A DNA stretch of 7,206 nucleotides from an uncultured Erysipelotrichaceae bacterium (GTDB taxonomy: Bacteria > Bacillota_I > Bacilli_A > RF39 > UBA660). The notes beneath the pieces are model-generated. The model was not told where the DNA came from and searched no databases. It saw only the letters and a list, made by a program, of their open reading frames with translations. Numbering within the stretch: the stretch's first letter is position 1; every line of letters begins with the position of its first letter. The stretch lies in assembly GCA_902772675.1 (NCBI GenBank), contig CACYBN010000065.1, positions 1-7,206 of the forward strand. The letters run 5' to 3'. Shown piece after piece: positions 1 through 4,480 of this stretch. Position numbers and translations under genes: made by a program.

Positions 1-153
1 AATTTAAATAGTAAATATTTAATAGCTTTTGAAATAGGAGATACTCAAAAAGATGATTTATTTGAATTAGCAAAACAATATTTAGGAGATGTAAATATTG
101 AATGTGTAAAAGACTATTCAAATAGAGATAGAATTATATTAATATATAACTGA
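1..153 (+). CDS. prmC: PrmC (HemK) release factor glutamine methyltransferase, C-terminal fragment
   Basis: The window opens inside a reading frame of 50 codons ending at TGA 151-153; the start lies upstream of the window. The visible protein contains FEIGDTQ near the start and VKDYSNRDRIILIYN at the end. This matches the C-terminal pattern of PrmC (an E-I-G-x-x-Q strand, then K-D-x-x-x-x-D-R before a hydrophobic end). PrmC uses S-adenosylmethionine to methylate the glutamine of the GGQ motif in peptide chain release factors in the cytoplasm. The catalytic NPPY motif would be outside the window, so only the fold's end supports the call. The TGA sits inside the stem of the following terminator, so the gene ends its transcript. 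prfA is the usual upstream partner in Bacillota, but it is not visible here. Confidence 0.85.
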   Translation, partial: NLNSKYLIAFEIGDTQKDDLFELAKQYLGDVNIECVKDYSNRDRIILIYN

Positions 154-174
154 TAGATATATCAGTTTTTTTTT
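148..174 (+). terminator. Intrinsic terminator after prmC
   Basis: A perfect 8-bp stem, AACTGATA (148-155) with TATCAGTT (160-167), closes a GATA loop and is followed by an unbroken T run at 166-174. The prmC stop codon (151-153) lies in the left arm. Confidence 0.88.
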
Positions 175-185
175 GGTAAAAAATA

Positions 186-219
186 GTAAACTTAAGTAAA
201 TTAAATTGATTAAGTTTAC
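186..219 (+). repeat. Perfect 10-bp inverted repeat over the murA -35 region
   Basis: GTAAACTTAA (186-195) is exactly reverse-complemented by TTAAGTTTAC (210-219), with a 14-nt spacer. The right arm overlaps the last two bases of the proposed -35 hexamer of murA (206-211), and the left arm is upstream of it. There is no T run after it, so it is not a terminator. The position suits an operator for a dimeric regulator; that is inference, and no known operator consensus was matched. Confidence 0.55.
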
Positions 220-234
220 AGTAATTGATAAAAT
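206..234 (+). promoter_or_regulatory. murA promoter (sigma-A type, extended -10)
   Basis: TTGATT (206-211) is followed after 17 nt by TAAAAT (229-234). A TGA immediately before the -10 makes it an extended -10 element. The expected transcript start near 241 leaves a leader of about 36 nt before the murA ATG. It lies between the prmC terminator and murA. Confidence 0.65.
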
Positions 235-276
235 TAAAGTATAAGTGAAAATCTATAAAAATTTAGAGGAGGATAT

Positions 277-1545
277 ATGGAAGTTTTAGAGATTAAAGGC
301 GGTAATCAATTAAGTGGTACAATTCGAATAAGTGGTGCTAAAAATAGTAGTGTTGCTTTGATACCTGCTTCTATTTTAACTGATGAAGAAGTTACATTAA
401 CAAATGTTCCTGAAATTAAAGATACAGATTCATTAACTGATATCCTTGAATTTCTAGGAGCAGGAGTAAATAGAAGCACTGAAAGTATGGTTATTAAACC
501 AGGTAGTATTGATAATAAATGTATTCCAGAAGAATATGCAAAAAAATTAAGGGCATCTTATTATTTTATGGGTGCTATGTTAGGTAAATATAAACATGCT
601 GAATTATATTTCCCAGGAGGATGTTCAATAGGAGAAAGACCTATTAATCTTCATTTAAAAGGATTTGAAGCTCTAGGAGCTACAGTTACAAATGATGGTA
701 ATAAATATATAGTTGATGCTAAAGATTTGATAGGAGCAGATATATATTTAGATATAGCATCAGTAGGAGCTACAATTAATATTATGTTAGCAGCTGTTCT
801 AGCTAAAGGAACAACAGTTATAGAGAATGCTGCAAAAGAACCAGAAATAGTAGATGTAGCAGTTTTACTTCAAAGTATGGGTGCTAATATATCTGGTGCT
901 GGTACAAGTACTATTAGTATTACTGGTGTTGATAGATTACATGGATGTTTCCATGAAGTAATTCCTGATAGAATAGAAGCTGGTACTTATATAATCATTG
1001 GTGCTTTAGCAGGTAATTATTTAAAAATAGATAATGTAATTCCAAAACATTTGGAAGCATTGATATCTAAATTAGAAGACATGGGTGTTGAATTAGATGT
1101 AGGAGATGACTATATCATAGTTAATAGACCTGATGCTTATGGTACTATTAATATTAAGACTTTAGGATATCCAGGATTCCCCACAGACTTACAACAACCA
1201 TTTAGTGTATTATTAACTCAAGCTAGTGGTACATCTAAAATAGTAGAAACTATTTGGGAAAATAGATTTATGCATATTCCATATTTAAATAAAATGGGTG
1301 CTGATATAGAAACAGGTCATATGTCTTGTAGAATATATGGACCTACTCCATTAACAGGAGCAGATGTAGAAGCTACAGATTTAAGAGCAGGTGCTGCTAT
1401 GGTAGCTGCTGGATTAATTGCTAATGGAACAACAACTATTTCAAATATTAATCATATTCTAAGAGGATATGAAAATATTGTTACTAAGTTAAGTGATGTT
1501 GGTGCTGATATTAAAATTAAGGAAATTGAAGAAGAAAAAAACTAG
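277..1545 (+). CDS. murA: UDP-N-acetylglucosamine 1-carboxyvinyltransferase (MurA)
   Basis: MurA transfers enolpyruvate from phosphoenolpyruvate to UDP-N-acetylglucosamine, the first committed cytoplasmic step of peptidoglycan precursor synthesis. The 422-residue length is normal for the family, which consists of two inside-out alpha/beta barrel domains. Visible signature residues are Lys22-Asn23 in SGAKNS near the N-terminus, Arg92 in KKLRASY, and the loop PGGCSIGERP carrying the catalytic, fosfomycin-reactive cysteine at Cys116. The start is set by GAGGAGG at 266-272, four bases before the ATG. A putative extended -10 promoter lies upstream, overlapped by an inverted repeat. No U-tailed terminator follows, so some readthrough into rpmE is possible. 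In Bacillus subtilis one of two MurA genes (murAB) lies near rho and rpmE; here rpmE is next and rho is absent. Whether a second MurA exists elsewhere cannot be seen. Confidence 0.97.
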   Translation: MEVLEIKGGNQLSGTIRISGAKNSSVALIPASILTDEEVTLTNVPEIKDTDSLTDILEFLGAGVNRSTESMVIKPGSIDNKCIPEEYAKKLRASYYFMGAMLGKYKHAELYFPGGCSIGERPINLHLKGFEALGATVTNDGNKYIVDAKDLIGADIYLDIASVGATINIMLAAVLAKGTTVIENAAKEPEIVDVAVLLQSMGANISGAGTSTISITGVDRLHGCFHEVIPDRIEAGTYIIIGALAGNYLKIDNVIPKHLEALISKLEDMGVELDVGDDYIIVNRPDAYGTINIKTLGYPGFPTDLQQPFSVLLTQASGTSKIVETIWENRFMHIPYLNKMGADIETGHMSCRIYGPTPLTGADVEATDLRAGAAMVAAGLIANGTTTISNINHILRGYENIVTKLSDVGADIKIKEIEEEKN

Positions 1546-1562
1546 ATCAGTATAATTAATAC

Positions 1563-1591
1563 TTGCAAAATATATAATATTTTGTTATATT
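1563..1591 (+). promoter_or_regulatory. rpmE promoter (extended -10)
   Basis: TTGCAA (1563-1568) is followed after 17 nt by TATATT (1586-1591), with TGT directly before the -10 (1583-1585). A start near 1598 would give a leader of about 48 nt containing the hairpin at 1607-1629. An 8-bp inverted repeat (CAAAATAT 1566-1573, ATATTTTG 1577-1584) fills the space between the two hexamers. Confidence 0.6.
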
Positions 1592-1606
1592 ATAAAAGAT
1601 TTATTT

Positions 1607-1629
1607 CTATGATTAATATTTAATCATGG
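1607..1629 (+). promoter_or_regulatory. Hairpin in the rpmE 5' leader, possible L31 leader element
   Basis: ATGATTAA (1609-1616) pairs perfectly with TTAATCAT (1620-1627) around a three-base TAT loop. A C-G and a G-U pair extend the stem to 1607 and 1629. It ends three bases before the ribosome binding site (AAGGAG 1633-1638) and has no T run, so it is not a terminator. Ribosomal protein genes, including L31 genes of Bacillota, are known to have autoregulatory leaders. Assignment of this hairpin to such a family is inference; no consensus comparison was possible. As DNA it could also be an operator. Confidence 0.45.
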
Positions 1630-1645
1630 CGGAAGGAGTGTAAAA

Positions 1646-1858
1646 ATGAAAGCAGGAATTCATCCAGAATATAAAGATACAAAAGTAACTTGTGCTTGTG
1701 GAGAAACTTTTACAGTTAGATCAACTAAAGATGAAATGAGAGTTGAAGTATGTTCAAAATGTCATCCTTTCTATACAGGAAAACAATCTAGAACATCTCA
1801 TGCAGGAAGAGTTGACAAATTTAATAAAAAATATGGTTTCGATAAAGAAGCTGCATAA
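1646..1858 (+). CDS. rpmE: 50S ribosomal protein L31, zinc-binding type
   Basis: A 70-residue protein of the bacterial L31 family, a late-joining protein of the large subunit that bridges to the 30S subunit. Four cysteines typical of the zinc-binding (C+) form are present: Cys16 and Cys18 in CAC, and Cys36 and Cys39 in CSKCHPFYTGKQ, the family's most recognisable motif. The length is normal. The start is fixed by AAGGAG at 1633-1638, seven bases upstream, and by the conserved N-terminus MKAGIHPEY. It has its own candidate promoter and leader hairpin and is closed by a strong terminator that begins two bases after the stop. The C+ form is usually the zinc-replete version; a C- paralogue elsewhere cannot be judged from this window. 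Confidence 0.97.
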   Translation: MKAGIHPEYKDTKVTCACGETFTVRSTKDEMRVEVCSKCHPFYTGKQSRTSHAGRVDKFNKKYGFDKEAA

Positions 1859-1859
1859 T

Positions 1860-1888
1860 AAAAGAGATTTTAAAAATCTCTTTTTTTT
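1860..1888 (+). terminator. Intrinsic terminator after rpmE
   Basis: AAAAGAGATTT (1860-1870) pairs with AAATCTCTTTT (1874-1884) around a three-base loop, followed by T at 1881-1888. It begins one base after the rpmE stop codon. Confidence 0.9.
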
Positions 1889-1909
1889 CACTTATATTTC
1901 AAATATTAA

Positions 1910-1918
1910 TGATATAAT
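1910..1918 (+). promoter_or_regulatory. rpiB promoter (extended -10, weak -35)
   Basis: TGATATAAT has a perfect -10 hexamer (1913-1918) and a TGn extension. No good -35 is found at the right distance; the extended -10 would compensate. Transcription would start near 1925, at the ribosome binding site (GAGGTGAT 1926-1933), giving a leader of only about 12 nt. Confidence 0.6.
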
Positions 1919-1936
1919 CATAATAGAGGTGATTAA

Positions 1937-2416
1937 ATGAAAATTGGTATTGCTAGTGATCACGGAGGATACGCTTTAAAAGCTAAAGTAGTTAATTATT
2001 TAAAAAAGAAAAATTTTGAATTATTCGATTATGGTACTAATTCTAAATTAAGTGTTGATTATCCAAAATATGCATTTAAATTAGCTGAAGATGTAGCAGA
2101 TAATAAGATAGATATGGGTATTTTGATTTGTTATACAGGAATAGGTATGTCTATAGCGGCTAATAAAGTAAGAGGTATAAGATGTGCTAAAGTAGATAAT
2201 GTTAAGGAAGCTAAATTAGCTAGATTACATAATGATGCTAATATTATAGCTTTAAATGGTACTCAACCTTTATATAAAGTAAAAGATATATTAGATGTTT
2301 TCTTATCTACTAACTTTTCTAATGAAGAAAGACATTGTAGAAGAATTAGAATGATACAAGATTATGAAGATAAAGATCCAATACATAGAAAGATAGAAAG
2401 AAATCATGACAAGTAA
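1937..2416 (+). CDS. rpiB: Ribose-5-phosphate isomerase B (RpiB/LacA/LacB family)
   Basis: RpiB interconverts ribose 5-phosphate and ribulose 5-phosphate in the non-oxidative pentose phosphate pathway in the cytoplasm. The N-terminus MKIGIASDHGGYALK carries the Asp8-His9 pair. The catalytic base region is ILICYTGIGMSIAANK with Cys65 and Thr67. RLHNDANIIAL supplies His98 and Asn99, and the C-terminal EERHCRRI supplies the phosphate-binding arginine region. At 159 residues it is slightly longer than the roughly 150 typical of the family. Oddly, the residue after the catalytic cysteine is Tyr66, where the usual motif is C-G-T-G. GAGGTGAT at 1926-1933 fixes the start. The last 11 bases overlap the start of the next gene, so the two probably form a coupled operon. 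Membership in the family is secure. RpiB is preferred over the galactose-6-phosphate isomerase subunits LacA and LacB because a lone gene with the cysteine is present. Confidence 0.92.
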   Translation: MKIGIASDHGGYALKAKVVNYLKKKNFELFDYGTNSKLSVDYPKYAFKLAEDVADNKIDMGILICYTGIGMSIAANKVRGIRCAKVDNVKEAKLARLHNDANIIALNGTQPLYKVKDILDVFLSTNFSNEERHCRRIRMIQDYEDKDPIHRKIERNHDK

Positions 2417-2597
2417 GTTTTTTCTATATTTAGCTGTAGCTCCTTTTGTAGTATTTGGAGTTAGTTCATTAAATATAAATGGAATATTTAAAAAGAATCA
2501 TGTTGTTTCTGCTAGAGTATTTGTCTTTTTATTAGTATTAGCTCTTATATATCTAGTTACTAACTGTTTATATGATATTTTCTTATATACAGTATAA
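2406..2597 (+). CDS. Small two-helix membrane protein, DUF1146 (YwzB)-like
   Basis: A 63-residue protein with two hydrophobic segments, about residues 5-22 and 37-58, separated by a short polar stretch (NGIFKKNHVVSAR) that carries the positive charges expected on the cytoplasmic side. This layout, with F-K-K, a basic residue before the second helix and an aspartate near its end, resembles DUF1146 proteins such as YwzB of Bacillus subtilis. That gene lies next to a murA gene there. The resemblance is from memory of the family pattern, not a search. The function is unknown. The ATG overlaps the rpiB stop region by 11 bases and has only a weak purine-rich site upstream (AGAAAG), which suggests translation coupled to rpiB. 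A terminator begins inside its stop codon. Confidence 0.78.
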   Translation: MTSKFFLYLAVAPFVVFGVSSLNINGIFKKNHVVSARVFVFLLVLALIYLVTNCLYDIFLYTV

Positions 2598-2623
2598 ACT
2601 ATTGTTATCAATAGTTTTTTTTT
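2596..2623 (+). terminator. Intrinsic terminator after the rpiB operon
   Basis: AAACTATTG (2596-2604) pairs perfectly with CAATAGTTT (2609-2617) around a TTAT loop, followed by T at 2615-2623. The left arm starts inside the TAA stop (2595-2597). Confidence 0.92.
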
Positions 2624-2637
2624 ATTTGATTTTATTA

Positions 2638-2657
2638 TATAATTGAAATGAGGTGGA
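2638..2657 (+). promoter_or_regulatory. -10 element and ribosome binding site deciding the start of the TagO-like gene
   Basis: A perfect TATAAT lies at 2638-2643, with only a T tract (2615-2620) at -35 spacing. Transcription would begin near 2650. GAGGTGGA (2650-2657) is the only good ribosome binding site, and it lies just before the ATG at 2660. The ATG at 2648 lies upstream of this site, has no site of its own, and would be at or before the transcript start. The start at 2660 is therefore preferred. Confidence 0.65.
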
Positions 2658-2659
2658 GT

Positions 2660-3745
2660 ATGGATACAAGTTATTTATTTAGATTGATATTAATTATTAC
2701 AACAACGTTTTCTATATCTGCGATATTAATGCCATTTGTAATTAAAATTGCTCATCATATCGGAGCTATTGATAAACCTAGAAGTGAACAAGAACATAGA
2801 CATATTCACAAGAAAGCTACTCCTAAATTTGGTGGAATGGCTATATATTTAAGTTTCTTATTTGGATATATGTTATTTGGAGTACATAGTATTCAAATGA
2901 ATGCTATTCTAATAGGTAGTTTCTTTATAATATTAACAGGTACTATAGATGATATTAATTCATTGAGACCTAGACAACAATTGTTAGGTCAAGTAGTAGC
3001 ATCTTTAGTAATAATATTATATGGTGGTATTCTTTTAGATAAGTTATCATTTTTTGGAATTAACTTATATTTTGGAATATTATCTTATCCAATAACATTA
3101 TTCTTTATGTTAGGATGTATTAATATTATAAGATTAATCGATGGATTAGATGGATTAAGTGGAGGAATATCTGCTATATTTTTCCTTACTATAGGTATTA
3201 TTTCATTCCTACAAATGAGATATGGAACATTAGAGATTACATTATCATTTATTATGCTAGGATCTACTTTAGGTTTCTTATTATATAATTTTAATCCTGC
3301 TAAAACTTTTGCAGGTGAAGTAGGAGCTACATTCTTTGGTTATATAATAGCAGTAATATCTTTATTAGGATTTAAAGGAGCTATGTTAACTTCTATTATT
3401 GTTCCATTAATATGTTTAGCTATTCCAATACTTGATACATTATTTGCTATTATAAGAAGAATAATTAAACATAAAAAGATAACTGAAGGTGATAAAGATC
3501 ATATGCATCATCAACTATTAAAAATGAATTTCTCTCAAAGAAAAACTGTTTTAATAGTATATGCTATAGATTTATTATTCTCTTTAGCTTCAATTATCTA
3601 TAATATAGAGGGTCAAAAAGTAGGTATTATAATTTATGTAATATTATTAGTACTAGTAATATGGTTTGTTTTACATACTAGTATTATTAGTCCTGAAATA
3701 GCTAAAAAGACAAAAAAATTTGAAAAAAAATTATTAAGAAGATAA
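2660..3745 (+). CDS. Undecaprenyl-phosphate sugar-1-phosphate transferase, WecA/TagO/MraY family
   Basis: A 361-residue polytopic membrane protein, with roughly ten hydrophobic segments, of the polyprenyl-phosphate HexNAc-1-phosphate transferase superfamily. Such enzymes move a sugar phosphate from a UDP-sugar to undecaprenyl phosphate, starting teichoic acid or other glycan synthesis (TagO, WecA) or peptidoglycan lipid I (MraY). Seen, numbering from the Met at 2660: HKKATPKFGGMAIY after the first helix, Asp97-Asp98 in TIDDINSLRP, NIIRLIDGLDGL around residues 155-166, and a DHMHHQLL histidine loop near 280-287. The HxHH loop favours WecA/TagO over MraY. Two positions are atypical: Arg158 where N-x-x-N-x-x-D-G normally has its second Asn, and GEVGA with Glu220 where the family has G-D-x-G-S and a metal-binding Asp. 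Substrate cannot be decided. The last residues are a lysine-rich cytoplasmic tail. It is a single-gene unit with its own terminator. Confidence 0.9.
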   Translation: MDTSYLFRLILIITTTFSISAILMPFVIKIAHHIGAIDKPRSEQEHRHIHKKATPKFGGMAIYLSFLFGYMLFGVHSIQMNAILIGSFFIILTGTIDDINSLRPRQQLLGQVVASLVIILYGGILLDKLSFFGINLYFGILSYPITLFFMLGCINIIRLIDGLDGLSGGISAIFFLTIGIISFLQMRYGTLEITLSFIMLGSTLGFLLYNFNPAKTFAGEVGATFFGYIIAVISLLGFKGAMLTSIIVPLICLAIPILDTLFAIIRRIIKHKKITEGDKDHMHHQLLKMNFSQRKTVLIVYAIDLLFSLASIIYNIEGQKVGIIIYVILLVLVIWFVLHTSIISPEIAKKTKKFEKKLLRR

Positions 3746-3772
3746 AACTACTAAATACTAGTAGTTTTTTTT
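3744..3772 (+). terminator. Intrinsic terminator after the TagO-like gene
   Basis: AAAACTACTA (3744-3753) pairs perfectly with TAGTAGTTTT (3759-3768) around a five-base loop, followed by T at 3765-3772. The left arm begins inside the TAA stop (3743-3745). Confidence 0.92.
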
Positions 3773-3778
3773 AATTTA

Positions 3779-3787
3779 TGATAATAT
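3779..3787 (+). promoter_or_regulatory. hpf promoter (extended -10)
   Basis: TGATAATAT has a TGn extension followed by TAATAT (3782-3787). The alternative hexamers TATGAT (3777-3782) and TATAAG (3785-3790) overlap it. No recognisable -35 exists, because that position falls within the preceding terminator. The ribosome binding site AAGGAG (3794-3799) follows almost at once, eleven bases before the ATG. Confidence 0.45.
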
Positions 3788-3810
3788 AAGTGTAAGGAGA
3801 TGATGTGTAA

Positions 3811-4356
3811 ATGAAGATATCTATAAGAGGAGATAAAGTCAAAGTAACTGATTCAATAAAAAATTATATTGAAGAGAAGCTTGAAAAGATTGATAAGTAC
3901 TTTGATGACCCATCTAATGTAGAAGCAAAAGTAGTTATAAAGATTGAAAGAGACAGACAAAAAGTAGAAATAACTATTCCTTTAAAGAACTTTATTTTAC
4001 GTGCTGAAGAAAGCCAAAAAGACGTTTATGCTGCAGTAGATATGCTAGTTGATAAGATTGAAAGACAAATTAGAAAGAATAAAACTAGACTACAATCTCA
4101 AATGAGAAAAACTAAAGACGTTAGAGACTTCTCAGTTAAAATTATCGATGAAATCGAAGAAGAGGAAGAAGAAGAACAATTTAAAATAGTTAAACGTAAA
4201 GAAGTAGAAGCAAAACCAATGAGTGAAGAAGAAGCAATACTTCAAATGGAATTAATTGGACATGATTTCTATTTGTTTAAGAATCAAGATACTATGAAAC
4301 CAACACTTGTATATAAAAGAAAAGATAACCAATATGGTATCATTGAAACAATTTAA
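3811..4356 (+). CDS. hpf: Ribosome hibernation-promoting factor, long form (HPF)
   Basis: Long HPF inactivates and pairs 70S ribosomes into 100S dimers in starved or stationary cells. The 181-residue length is typical of the long form. Residues 1 to about 100 form the RaiA/HPF domain, with the MKISIRGDKVKVTDSIKNYIEEKLEKIDKYF-type start and a basic helix near 83-101 that contacts 16S rRNA. A very acidic linker (113-122, a run of glutamates) follows. Residues about 124-181 form the dimerisation domain, recognised by IVKRKEVEAKPMSEEEA, QMELIGHDFYLF and the ending YGIIE. AAGGAG at 3794-3799 gives the start, with spacing on the long side. Next to secA it reproduces the hpf(yvyD)-secA order of Bacillus subtilis. 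A terminator separates the two here, so they are probably independent transcripts. Confidence 0.96.
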   Translation: MKISIRGDKVKVTDSIKNYIEEKLEKIDKYFDDPSNVEAKVVIKIERDRQKVEITIPLKNFILRAEESQKDVYAAVDMLVDKIERQIRKNKTRLQSQMRKTKDVRDFSVKIIDEIEEEEEEEQFKIVKRKEVEAKPMSEEEAILQMELIGHDFYLFKNQDTMKPTLVYKRKDNQYGIIETI

Positions 4357-4368
4357 TTATATATAGTT

Positions 4369-4400
4369 AAATCCTTAGTTGTCTTACTAAGGATTTTTTT
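4369..4400 (+). terminator. Intrinsic terminator after hpf
   Basis: AAATCCTTAG (4369-4378) pairs perfectly with CTAAGGATTT (4387-4396) around an eight-base loop, followed by T at 4394-4400. Confidence 0.92.
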
Positions 4401-4429
4401 AATAAAATTGTTGAAAAATAAGAAAAAAC

Positions 4430-4458
4430 TTTATATTTCAACTAGTATTTGATAAAAT
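4430..4458 (+). promoter_or_regulatory. secA promoter (extended -10)
   Basis: TTTATA (4430-4435) is followed after 17 nt by TAAAAT (4453-4458), with TGA directly before it. The TTGATAAAAT block is identical to that of the murA promoter. The expected start near 4465 leaves a leader of about 16 nt. The ribosome binding site is AGGAG at 4468-4472. Confidence 0.6.
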
Positions 4459-4480
4459 AAATTATGCAGGAGATGATTTA

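Noticed and set aside
1609..1643. Two tiny upstream frames in the rpmE leader (ATG 1609 to TAA 1623; ATG 1626 to TAA 1643)
   Set aside because: Neither has a ribosome binding site. The second contains the rpmE site itself, and both ATGs are by-products of the hairpin sequence.
1743..1940. A 65-codon plus-strand open frame across the end of rpmE and into the rpiB start
   Set aside because: It runs out of frame through conserved rpmE codons, the terminator and the rpiB promoter, has no ribosome binding site, and its product is composition-driven.
2648..2659. Four extra N-terminal codons for the TagO-like protein
   Set aside because: They overlap the ribosome binding site of the better start and probably lie at the transcript start.
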